DNA from: Camarhynchus parvulus
Lineage: Eukaryota; Chordata; Aves; Passeriformes; Thraupidae
DNA: 64,000 nt
Assembly: GCF_901933205.1 (NCBI RefSeq)
Contig: NC_044572.1
Location: 33,428,001 to 33,492,000, forward strand
Direction of reading: 5' to 3'
Position 1 is the first letter of the stretch. Every line of letters starts with the position of its first letter. Positions 27,301 through 35,629 of this stretch are shown here, piece by piece. The position numbers and the translations under genes were made by a program. Under the pieces are notes generated by a model. That model did not search any database, was not told the DNA's origin, and saw only the letters and a list, made by a program, of their open reading frames with translations.

Positions 27301-28188
27301 TGCCTTCTGTTACTAATTTAGGATTCATCTGAAAACTTTAAAAGCAGGACATCATTTAGAATTTGTACTGGGAAAACACTTTAGAATATATATATATATA
27401 TGTGTGTGTGTGCAGGTCATATATAAACATTTGCCTTTATTTCCTTTTCCAGGATCCTACGAGATGCATTATTGCTCTCAGATAGTAGGCTTCACCTCTT
27501 CCTACAGACTCAGCTAAGCCCAGAGGACATGGAGGCCTGTGTGTCTGGACAGACCAAATACTCTGTTGCTGATGCCATTCTCAGTTTCGCCTCTCTGAAC
27601 AGACGTTTTCCTATAGAAGATGAAGAGGAAAAAAAAGGAAAAAACGATGCAGACTCTGATTCAGAGAGGTGAATTCTGTATATCCTTACTTTCTGAGATT
27701 ATATATCCATACATACACATGCACATGCTTCTCTTTTTTGTTGATGTAATACTAAGATAATGAAAAAATTAATTGACTGAGATTTTATTGAGCTGTGACA
27801 GCTCATCATAGAAGTCTTCACACACACCTCCACACTGAATTAATGAATGCAGTAGAAATTCAATTATCTGCATTCTGATTATGTGAATTTCATTTAGTCA
27901 GACTTGAATTATTCGCGTTTAAATTATCTTGCTAAAAAAATATCCAACTGCACTCCAAATGGCTAATTAAAAGTCCAAATTTCCTGTCTCTCTTTGTGAC
28001 TGGAGATAATTAAAGTTCTCCTCTGTTACTCAGGCTTTGAGTGTGTTGTGAAAACCAATTTCCTCCTTTTATTTTTTTTTTTCCTCCCCCCCTCTCCCCT
28101 TTTCTGCAGTTCATCCTCCGGGCTCGGACCTAGTGATGACAGCATTTCATGTGGATGTAAAGCAAGCCCAGCTTCTGAAGAATCATGA
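10832..28188 (+). CDS. SNX10: Sorting nexin 10, six coding exons joined
   Basis: Coding exons are 10832-10855, 16119-16205, 18852-18952, 19530-19628, 27453-27668 and 28110-28188. They sum to 606 nt, giving 201 residues plus TGA, the length I know for human SNX10. SNX10 is a small PX-domain protein that binds phosphoinositides on endosomes. It works with the V-ATPase in vacuole and endosome traffic, ciliogenesis and osteoclast bone resorption; human loss causes recessive osteopetrosis. The PX domain spans about residues 9-125 and carries the basic motif V-R-R-R-Y-R-E-F (50-57) and H-R-R-Q-G-L (93-98). An added helical part (about 125-157, S-V-A-D-A-I...N-R-R-F-P) makes the extended PX fold. 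The tail is acidic, then a serine run and S-G-L-G-P-S-D-D, ending A-S-E-E-S. Residues R16 and R51 and the splice site after c.212, all sites of human disease variants, are intact here. The start has A at -3, but there is no in-frame stop upstream within that exon. Confidence 0.97.
14227..14254. repeat. Short (CTAC)n microsatellite
   Basis: Four perfect CTAC copies are flanked by CTAT/GTAT variants. Confidence 0.85.
15253..15350. repeat. (TA)n / T-run / (CA)n compound microsatellite
   Basis: The order is a TA tract, a run of about 13 T, a second TA tract, a short ACACAC tract, and then about 19 further TA dinucleotides. The TA arms are self-complementary and could extrude a cruciform. Length calls in assemblies are unreliable here. 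Confidence 0.97.
16119..16205 (+). CDS. SNX10: SNX10 coding exon 2, start of PX domain
   Basis: This 87-nt, 29-codon exon is flanked by TTACAG and GTAAGT and is in phase 0 at both ends. It encodes residues 9-37, with the recognisable core [10 protein letters not shown] and W-H-S-Y-I-D-Y-E-I. Compared with human SNX10 as I remember it, Trp14 is Leu, Phe25 is Ser and Cys35 is Phe. These are non-conservative changes in a normally stable segment. Arg16, the site of a human nonsense variant, is encoded by CGA. Confidence 0.96.
17276..17933 (-). mobile_element. Solo LTR of an endogenous retrovirus (bird LTR family)
   Basis: Read on the minus strand, the element begins TGTATGCTGGCTTTGGCTGG. It carries segments I recognise from a common bird LTR: a CATATTCCATACCATATGGC block, TTATTAAACTGTTCTTATCTCAAC near the poly(A) region, and GTGTGGTGCTTAGTTGCTGGCTGG. 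It closes with ACA at 17276. The TG...CA ends support LTR boundaries. No internal gag-pol sequence is present, so this is a solo LTR. I did not find a clear target-site duplication, and the family name is not certain. It lies antisense to SNX10. Confidence 0.8.
17404..17560. repeat. AT-rich (AAT)n-like expansion inside the LTR
   Basis: This A/T-only tract of AAT, AATAAT and TTAAAA units sits inside the LTR, on the plus-strand side of its ATTAAA signal. It is probably an expanded A-rich segment of the element. Confidence 0.75.
18852..18952 (+). CDS. SNX10: SNX10 coding exon 3, phosphoinositide-binding motif
   Basis: This 101-nt exon follows TTTCCCAACAG, enters in phase 0 and leaves with two bases of a codon (AT) before GTGAGC. 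It encodes residues 38-70 plus part of 71. It carries the PX basic stretch R51-R52-R53-Y-R-E-F-V-W-L-R. The cumulative coding length at its end is exactly 212 nt, so its donor corresponds to the human c.212+1 position mutated in Vasterbotten osteopetrosis; the donor is intact here. Confidence 0.96.
18953..19529 (+). other. SNX10: SNX10 intron between coding exons 3 and 4
   Basis: This 577-base intron has a GTGAGC donor. Its acceptor is TTTATAAAG, a poor AAG site, with a competing CAG four bases downstream. Confidence 0.9.
19530..19628 (+). CDS. SNX10: SNX10 coding exon 4
   Basis: This 99-nt exon encodes residues 71-103 plus the first two bases of codon 104: I-Q-L-P-E-L-P-S, F-F-N-M-N-N and [13 protein letters not shown]. 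The acceptor in frame is AAG at 19527-19529. A more typical ACAG ends four bases downstream at 19533 but would break the frame. The donor is GTGAGT. Confidence 0.95.
21405..21590. repeat. AT-rich degenerate tandem tract
   Basis: Variants of ATATATA, CATATGTATG and GTATAAT recur irregularly over about 185 bases. Confidence 0.8.
27386..27412. repeat. SNX10: (TA)n(TG)n microsatellite near the exon 5 acceptor
   Basis: About eight TA units run into about five TG units, 40 bases upstream of the acceptor at 27451-27452. UG repeats near a splice site can be bound by TDP-43 or CELF-type proteins in other genes. Confidence 0.9.
27453..27668 (+). CDS. SNX10: SNX10 coding exon 5, end of PX and extended helices
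   Basis: This 216-nt exon begins after TTCCTTTTCCAG and ends before GTGAAT. It completes Lys104 and encodes residues 105-175 plus two bases of Ser176. It holds the last PX helices ([11 protein letters not shown]), the strongly conserved [12 protein letters not shown], the helix ending N-R-R-F-P, and then an acidic-lysine linker (E-D-E-E-E-K-K-G-K). It is the largest coding exon and follows the 7.8-kb intron. Confidence 0.97.
27669..28109 (+). other. SNX10: SNX10 last intron
   Basis: This 441-base intron has a GTGAAT donor and a T/C-rich acceptor tract of about 50 bases ending in GCAG. Confidence 0.93.
28110..28188 (+). CDS. SNX10: SNX10 last coding exon and stop codon
   Basis: The acceptor is an unusually long pyrimidine tract (28060-28109) ending TTTTCTGCAG. 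The 79 coding nt complete Ser176 and encode [25 protein letters not shown] before TGA at 28186-28188. The serine-rich, acidic tail matches the SNX10 C-terminus in length and pattern. Confidence 0.95.
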
Positions 28189-28515
28189 AAATCATTCCTA
28201 TATTGCTACCTTAAGGACAGTACAGAGCAGTTTCTGCTTTGTTTACTGGTTATGTGTATACCACACAAGCGGGGCTGTCTGGTAACATGAATCTAAAAGA
28301 CCCATTGTTAATGCAACCATATGTCCTTACAAAATACTCAAACCAGACCTATCTTTTTGGTGATTTTTTTTTTAATGTATCTTGGTGAAGGTCTACATGC
28401 TATCTATTTATGTTTTTGTGACTATTAAAATCTCAGTATTGGGTAAGTCATGCTCTTCTGACATATGTGACAGTTAAAATAATTCCTTCAGTGAGTGCGT
28501 GTCTCAGATTTAAAA

Positions 28516-28521
28516 AATAAA
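28516..28521 (+). terminator. SNX10: Candidate proximal poly(A) signal AATAAA
   Basis: This is an AATAAA hexamer about 330 bases after the stop codon. The downstream region is only weakly GU-rich, so this would be a minor short 3' UTR form. A second proximal hexamer is at 28854-28859. Confidence 0.3.
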
Positions 28522-30279
28522 GATAACTTAATTCCTCATCTTAAAAGTTGATATATCATATCAAACATATTCAAAGCATCTTTTAGTCATTTGCATCAGA
28601 GAAGTTTCATCTTTAGAAGTCATTTGACATTGGTGATGAAATTACACACCCCACCAAGGTACTCACTTTTTAAAGTAGCTCAGCAACATCAGCAAAACAA
28701 CATTGGTACAAACTATATGCTGCTGACAATTTGAGATATAAATACATCTTCCTCTGGTCCTTCTGTAATGTTTATGGAAAGACTGGTTTTATCATGCGTA
28801 AGTACTGAAGGCAAAAATTCTTGAGCATGGTTGCTTAGAAGTTTAGAAATATAAATAAAAATTACATCATTTCTAGGTTTGCTGGAGATTCTCAGCTCCC
28901 AGGGAATTATGGATACTCATTCCCAGTGAAAATCCTGGATGAGGTCCATCGAAACCAATGGCTGAATTTTGCACTGACCTCGCTAAGGCCAGGATTTCAC
29001 CCAACATGTTTAACTTTAGGCATCTATGTGTGAAGGTGCTGGCAGAGGTGTTTTGGTTCAGCAGCAGAAGTGGGGAATATCTCCCTCTGTGAGATGATGA
29101 TGATCACATAGCTGTAACACCCTGCATGGATGTGGCCCTCTCCACTCTCTGTGAGTTACAGGAGCTGCTGATTTCATTGTGGCTGTAGTTACCACGTTGG
29201 AATATTGACTTTTTTCACAAACAAAAGGCAGGCTTGAACACAACTTCTTAACCACCAACACTTATTTTGATTAACCGTCAGTTTTGCTCTTTATTGTTCA
29301 CAGCAGCTGCGTAGTGTCTTGTCCCAGATCCTGTCAAAGGAGTATGTTTCACGGTGGTGTTGTATTTATATTTGACATTTAACTGCTATTAAAAAGAGCT
29401 AGGGGGTCTGATCACCCTAGCAGAGCTCCCATTAACTTCAGTGCGGTAGTTACCGGCCTAGAAATGGATGTAAATACATGCCCCCTTTTTTTTCTTTTTC
29501 TTTTCTTTTTAAAGAAAACTGTGGTTACTTTCAAAGAAGGAGCATTTTAAACCTGTGAATTACAGAAACAACAGATTATTAAATAGACAGCTAGTGAGGG
29601 GTAGCAAAAACATGTGTGGGCATGTTTTTTTTCTTTTAAAGCATCCAGCTGGGAATGTCTGTAATTTTAGAAACAGGTTTTAGTAGCCTGAGAATAACAT
29701 CTCCTAGGTAACTACTTTAAGCCACTGTATTTTGTTGATGGTAGCACTTTGTAAGATAAATATCCGTGTATCTTTTTGCTCGGTCTTACTGAATTGCACA
29801 AATGTATCTATTCACCATCTCAGCTTCTATGTGAGTTAGCAATGCTATTTTTAATGTAAAAGTGATAATGTTTAACTAAAGCAACAAGTTATCACTAAAA
29901 GCAGTTTAAAATAGCTGTTACTCCCAGTCAGAGATTATCATTACTTGATTTTTTTCTATATTATTTTTAAGATAGCACATTAAAAAATGTTTAGCAAATT
30001 TATTTAAAAGGTGGGAAGGATTTAAAAAGAAAAACTGGAATAATGTTGAGAAGAATATTACCATTTTTATTTAAGACAATGTAGGTTTTTCTTTTGTTTT
30101 AAAAGATTGAGCTAAACTCTTGAAGCACTTTACAGTTCTGGCTTACTAACACATCCTCAGTACCTGACAAAAATTACAGAAACACAAGCTTTGGAGAGCC
30201 TTTGTGGCTAATTGTATTTTTTAATTCTAGGAGCTTATCAGTACACCAGCAAGTGTTTTCCAAATGAAGATGTTTCTGA

Positions 30280-30285
30280 AATAAA
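30280..30285 (+). terminator. SNX10: Candidate poly(A) signal AATAAA
   Basis: AATAAA is followed at once by TGTTTGTTTTCT, a strong GU/U-rich downstream element. Confidence 0.45.
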
Positions 30286-31019
30286 TGTTTGTTTTCTAAA
30301 GCTCTATTGTTATTCTCTTATTTTCTTCGTCATTCTGTCAAAAAAATCTAAGACTGCTATAACTTCCTTCTCAACTTTGACAGAAATTTGTTCTGATATT
30401 TATCTTTTGAATGTTATTTGTGTAGCTAGTGTTACTAGAATTTTTCTTTGTAATGGGGGAGGGAAAGTACTTCATGCTCTCTAGTATGTCTCCTTCATGT
30501 ATCAGCTGTATATAATCACATATAAAGGCTTCAAGTATTCTGTTTCATTGGAACATTAAATGTAGCTTTTACAAATGTAAATGTTCAACAAAAAATAATT
30601 TTAATGTCTTTTTTTACTTTAATGATTTGGTAATTTTTCAGCACTATGACACACAGTTTGATCAGTTGTCACTGGTACTTTGATTCTCATTTTTTAGTTT
30701 GGAACAATGCTGACATTTCCTGCTAGCTTTTTTTAAAAACAGGATAATACCTAATTTATAAATTAGAAGTAGTAATCAGATTACATTATATCTAATTGCA
30801 ATAATTCTGCATTCAAAAGCTTTTTTTCCTCTTTCGCTTATAGCTTTACATCCTCATTTTTATGATGATTTCTTAAAAGCTTTTAAGTAATGAAATAAAA
30901 CAAGTTACTACTTTCTAGCTCATGTTTAAACCTGACAGTGAGGTTTCCTTTATTTCAATATCAATATCCTAATCACTTTATGACTTACCACGTGTAATTT
31001 ATTCTTCAGTTATTTTTGT

Positions 31020-31100
31020 AATATGTTTATATATACATAAATATATGTATACTTATATATATGTGTAGATATATATACACACTGTGTATACACACACACT
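31020..31100. repeat. AT-rich (TA)n/(CA)n tract
   Basis: Alternating ATATAT, ATGTAT and CACACA units lie within the 3' UTR. Confidence 0.85.
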
Positions 31101-31410
31101 CTGTTGTGTTTGGGTTTCCACTTTACATTTTCTACAAAAAGAATAGCTAAAGAAACTCCACAAAGATGGTGTATTTGGAGTGAAAATTGTTGTTTATATT
31201 GCAATGTATTTCTATAAGCACAGAGGGAAATTTACACTCTAAATCCCACACTGTAGAACAGCGCAAACTTCGGTGTCCATGTATTTTTTTGACAGGTGAC
31301 ATACTGAATTTGTTTTCCAGATTAATATTTAAATTTTACATAATTACTATGAATTATTAAAACAAAAAAAATGTTTCTGACTTGCTGTTATACACGGTAT
31401 GAATAAGAAG

Positions 31411-31416
31411 AATAAA
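31411..31416 (+). terminator. SNX10: Candidate distal poly(A) signal AATAAA
   Basis: AATAAA is followed by CCTTGTATAGTCTTGTGTCG, a GU-rich downstream element at suitable spacing. It is the last good signal before the composition changes into the CpG island. Confidence 0.55.
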
Positions 31417-31734
31417 CCTTGTATAGTCTTGTGTCGTTTCCCTATAATTGTAGGATTAGGCTCAGGGCTAAGGACTGGGGGCTTTACTTTTCTTCCCTAG
31501 CTTTTACAAGGTGGCAAAAATGTAAAGAATAATTTCCAGTCTCAGGCTGATAGTCTTCACGAAAGGCCTGAACGCTTTAGGAAATTACTACAATTATTTT
31601 CTACTTCGGTGTTAAAAATGCACCATAACGGGTTAAGTCGCTTCTTTGCCTTGTGGAACAAAACCTCCTTAGAAATTAATTCAAGTGGCCTTGTAAAACT
31701 GTAAAATCGAAGTGTGGCCTTCGGGCTCGCTTTT

Positions 31735-32560
31735 GGCTAGCGGGGCGCCCGTGGATGCTCGGCGGCCGCGGGTGCGTGTACGCCCGCGGGGCTCCGCCGC
31801 CGCTACGAGCGGGAGCACTTGAAAAAGGGGGAGAGGGAAAAAAAGAACAAAACAACCAACGGGGGGAAAAAGGGAAAGGACAGCAGCATCCCAGATCCCA
31901 CTCCCCGCTGCGCCCCGGCCCGGCCCTTCCTCGCACCCTGCCCTGCCCTGCCTTGCCCCGGGGCCGCGGAGCGGAGCGCGGCCAGAGCCTTACCTGGCGC
32001 CGCCGCGCTCTCCGCCCCGCTCCGCCCCGCGCCCGCTGCTCAGGGAGCGGGGCCGCCCAGCCTTCATCCGGTAACTCGTGGCAACGGCAGCCCATGGCAA
32101 CGGCGGAGGGGGAGCCGGGCCGGGGGCGGCCACAGCGCTGCAGCAGCGCTCCCGGCCTCCCTTCTCCCCTCCCTCCTTCCCTCCTTCCCTGCCTCCCTGC
32201 CGCCCCCGCGGAAGGAGGGGCCGTGCCGCTCCGCGCCCGCCGCCGGCCGCCAGGGGGCGCTGTGCGCCAGCGGGAGGCGCCGCCGGGTGGGGGCCGGGGC
32301 GGAGCGGGCGGGGCCCCGCGGCGGGAGCGCGCTCCGCGGGCGCGGCTCTCCGCAGGGGCGGCCCAGCGTTTTTGGGTAATTTCTGGGTTTTCCTGCTCCT
32401 CGCCGTCTCCCCCGTGCCTGAGCCCTCCCGCAGCCGCGCAGCTCCTCAGCCAGACGAAACAGGGAGGCGCCCACCGCGCTGGGGAGGGGCGCAGCCGGCG
32501 TAGCGGGGGCATCGCCTGCCGCCCCACGGGAAAGCCCCCGTCGCCCTCCGTGCACCGACC
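31735..32560. promoter_or_regulatory. CpG island, probable promoter of an unidentified transcript
   Basis: There is an abrupt change from AT-rich 3' UTR to very GC-rich, CpG-dense sequence for about 800 bases. GC boxes occur as CCGCCCCG repeats (32014-32036) and GGGGCGG/GGGCGGGG (32295-32325). No TATA box was seen. Paired GGCAACGGC sites lie at 32080-32088 and 32096-32104, with an RFX-like CCATGGCAAC at the second. A CCTT-rich pyrimidine tract at 32156-32203 gives G-runs on the minus strand. Reading frames stay open on both strands only because of the composition. The best splice donor inside lies on the minus strand (31993/31994). Confidence 0.85.
31994..32096 (-). other. Putative first-exon segment of a minus-strand transcript
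   Basis: On the minus strand, GTTGCCATGG gives a start codon at 32096 in strong Kozak context. Its frame runs 34 codons plus one base, to a full-consensus donor CAG|GTAAGG with the exon ending at 31994. The encoded segment begins MGCRCHELPDEG and becomes Arg-rich. It matches no family I know. It could be the coding start of a small protein, an upstream reading frame, or chance within a non-coding RNA exon. The transcript would run toward and possibly overlap the 3' end of SNX10. Confidence 0.3.
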
Positions 32561-32579
32561 CGCACAGCTCCGCCGTATT

Positions 32580-32990
32580 TTGAAAGCACATGTTACTGTT
32601 TATTAATTAATGTGTTTATATTTTTATACAAAGGCAATTAGGGCCCCGCGCAGAGCCCAGGTGTGACATTTGCCGGCCTCGGTGGCAGGCAGGCTGCTCT
32701 TAAATGGAGGCCTTTCTGCGGAACAGCGAGAGCCAAAAGGTCTTGTGTCACCCGGTTATGTAAGACACAATCGCGCCTCAAAATGCACAATGAATCGGGA
32801 AGGATTTATGTAATTAATTGACCAGTCTTAACCTGTTATCGTGATGTAAGGAATTTGGAACTCATTAATTTGGGCCCTGACAGATTTCATATTAGAGCTG
32901 GCAAATATGGATTGAGCCTCTTATTCTTGTAGCAGCTGGAATTTCCATGACAGTGAGGATTAGTGAAGAAGACCTATTGCTCAAGTCAAA
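32580..32990. promoter_or_regulatory. Candidate conserved non-coding element beside the CpG island
   Basis: This is unique, repeat-free sequence mixing homeodomain-type sites (TTAATTAAT near 32601, TAATTAATTGA near 32811, CATTAATTTG near 32863) with short GC-rich blocks. An inverted TTGTGTC/GACACAA pair lies around 32745-32772. Composition and motif density are typical of vertebrate developmental enhancers; conservation was not tested. Confidence 0.35.
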
Positions 32991-35369
32991 CTGCCTCTTT
33001 TGTAATCAGCAGCCCTGCTCTGCATTAAAGGGGTAATGGGAAAGAGGAAAAAAAAATACAGAGAGAAAAAAAAAAGGAGAAATGTATTCATGGATGGAGC
33101 ACAGCAAAGGGAGGGGGAAGACGGATTTATCCTGGACAGCACAGGCACCAGAGTGGGGTTTTCCCAGCTCCGTGGCAATGAAAATGCCACAAAGGCAGCC
33201 CTGGGATGGTGGAAAGGCAAAGTGCCTGCAGGACAGGTCTGTGATGTCACCATAGGCCTTGCTGCCTCTTGGGCTGATCTTCAGATGGACCCTCCCAGGA
33301 GCCACTGAGCACTTGGGGCCACAGTGTCAGAGGTTCTGGGAACAGGGTCTGGGCTGCCAAGAGCTGCAGGCATTTAGGAAAAGAAGGGTTTGGTTCATAA
33401 TCCTGGAGAAGGCAGGACTGGGAGGTACCTGTAAAGACAGGTACTGTGACACCCCCACAGCCTGGATTGTGACGCCCTCCCTCATGGGGAAAGGGATGCT
33501 TAGGATGGGTAAGAGATCCCAGGACAAGGGCAGGCCTCCATGCAGCCATGGCAAGGGTGACTGCACATTATATGCCTCAAGTTCCCCAGTACAAAGACAA
33601 GAAAAAGTCCCTTTGTCTGCTGCTTTGTGACAACCTCTCTGTTCAGTTTTTCGTGGTGCCTGGCTGGGGAGTGCCCTCATCCCATTATCATTTCTTGGCA
33701 TTGATGTGGTAGTAATAACATTGAGTGCAGTCTGTATGGAAACAGTCTAGGAGCTTATATTTTCCCTCCTGGCAACCTGTTAATGACTGCCCTGGTAGTG
33801 AGTACAGTTGTTAGCAATGACATTAAAAGGTTTTCATGAGGCCTCATCATATTTCTTCATGCTAAGTGTTTACCTAGTCTTGTGATAAACGCCATGCAGA
33901 AATGGAGGAGTGTTTTTCCTTTTCTCATTTTTTCCTTGCTTTATGCCATTTGGCACTTGAACATTTCCTCTTCACAATTGCTTAGATCCACCATTTGCTG
34001 CTGTGAGGAGAAAAGTCGTAAAACATGTATGGACAGCAAAGCCACAATTGTTTGCAAAGACTGCAAAGTCAAATGCTGATTTTAAAAACCCCACAGCTAA
34101 TAAGGCATATGTGGCTCTTATCCTCTGGACATCTTCGACCATATACATATTGGCCTTGATGTGTAGGGATAATTTATGAAACCTGGCACTAAAATGTATT
34201 CAGTCCTAAATTTGGGCCAATAATCTGGATCATAGCTTTGATCTTCTTGCTGTAAAAACAAACCAAAACAAAACAAAAAAATCAGACCAATAGATTGCAA
34301 TTGGATTGTTCTCCTTCAAAGAATGTATTTTGTTTTACTGGCTCCTGATACATTAAAAAATCTTGACACATGTCAACTATCTCATATTTTCCAAAAGGTA
34401 GGGAATGATTTATTGTTTATGACAATCTACCCAACTCAACCATTGTCTCACTCAGTTTATCTTTGCTTTTCTGATGATTAGGAGGAGCAAACCACCCAGG
34501 TACTGCTGCAGTTGTAGGTTTTGTCCAAATGTTCCTTTTGTTAAAATGTTGATCAGGCACATCTAATTTCCATGCTAAATGTACCAGCATATGTCTGAGT
34601 TTAGAATTATTTCAAACAGCAATAGAAACATTTTAAAGTTTAAATGGATACTGTAATTACAAGTATTTGCACGTTCTCTGATTTCTTCCAATAGTTATAT
34701 TTAAAATATGTGTTAGTGGTAGAACTTTCCTATGATACCCATGATTTTGAGTGCTTGCAAAATTACTTCTAGTATCTGATCCTTTTTTTTTTCTTTTGTT
34801 TTCATTTTTTGGCTTGTAGATAAGAAAACAGTCATCAGATGAGATGAATATTTTGTCAGATTCTTACACTATTTTTATTCTTTGGTGGTTATTCAGAAGG
34901 CAAGGAAAAATTATACAGAAAAAAGCCCCACAGTTAGGCCTTCTGAGCAAAAATGTATTTGCTTCAGATATTTTGTTACTTGGAACAATACCAGAGGACT
35001 GATTTGGTCTTTGTGCAGATACTAAATGCAAATTTCACAGTAAAAGTGGTTAAGACGTATCAAGCACTGATTCAGTTGAAGTCCATGATAAAAACTTTGT
35101 GCTGCTTGTGTGGGGGTTAAAAAATTCTGGTTTCTGAATGACGCTGAGATTAAAAATAGCATTCTTGTTGCAACCAATAGGTGGCCTTTATTAATGTGCT
35201 GCAGTAATTTTTTTCCCGAAAACAGAAAAATGTCTGTTTTGACATAGAGAACATCTTAAAACAGTCATTTCAAATACTGTGATTTTTTTTGTTTCTGAAA
35301 GACAATATATAGGTGAACTTCTGGGTTTATTTCCTATTTTTGGTGTACTTATGTTAAGTCATGGGTCTT
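32991..35369. other. Intergenic, no feature recognised
   Basis: Mixed-composition unique sequence. Short open frames on both strands around 33000-33700 have no recognisable domains and no plausible splice structure. Confidence 0.6.
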
Positions 35370-35629
35370 CATAGGCTCATAGAATGGGTTGGGTTGGAAG
35401 GGACATTAAAGTTCCACCCCCCCTGCCATGGGTAGGGACACCTCCCACTAGACCAGGTTGCTGAAAGCCCCATCCAACCTGGCCTTGAAAACTCCCACAG
35501 ATGGGTTGTCAACAGCTTCTCTGGGCAACCTGTTCCAGTGTTTCATCAACCTCACAGTAAAGACTATCTTCCTGATATCTAATCTTAACCCACCTTCTTT
35601 CAGTTTAAAGCTATTTCCTTTGTCCTACG
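35370..35629 (-). mobile_element. CR1 LINE 3' end, reverse orientation
   Basis: The plus strand shows the familiar reverse complement of a CR1 end: ATAGAATGGGTTGGGTTGGA, CCTGCCATGGGTAGGGACAC, CACTAGACCAGGTTGCTGAA, CATCCAACCTGGCCTTGAA, CTTCTCTGGGCAACCTGTTC and the TTTCAGTTTAAAGC end. It is about 260 bases and strongly 5'-truncated. Divergence looks low, so it is younger than the copy at 8860. Confidence 0.95.

Larger units (their letters stand above)
19629..27452 (+). other. SNX10: SNX10 intron between coding exons 4 and 5
   Basis: At 7.8 kb this is the longest intron between coding exons. It contains an AT-rich imperfect tandem tract (21405-21590) and a TA/TG microsatellite near the acceptor. 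The 3' two kilobases are strongly AT-rich. No exon or recognised mobile element was found. Confidence 0.9.
28189..31430 (+). other. SNX10: SNX10 3' untranslated region (extent estimated)
   Basis: AT-rich, uninterrupted sequence follows the stop codon, with many ATTTA motifs (for example near 29999 and 30068). The end is uncertain. The signal with the best downstream GU element before the CpG island is AATAAA at 31411, giving about 3.2 kb; AATAAA at 30280 would give about 2.1 kb. A TA/CA repeat lies at 31020-31100. Confidence 0.6.

Noticed and set aside
31676..32606. 283-codon open frames on both strands of the CpG island
   Set aside because: Equal-length frames on opposite strands, Pro/Arg/Gly/Ala-rich composition and no domain show that lack of stops in GC-rich DNA explains them; only the short minus-strand ATG-to-donor segment is kept, as a tentative call.
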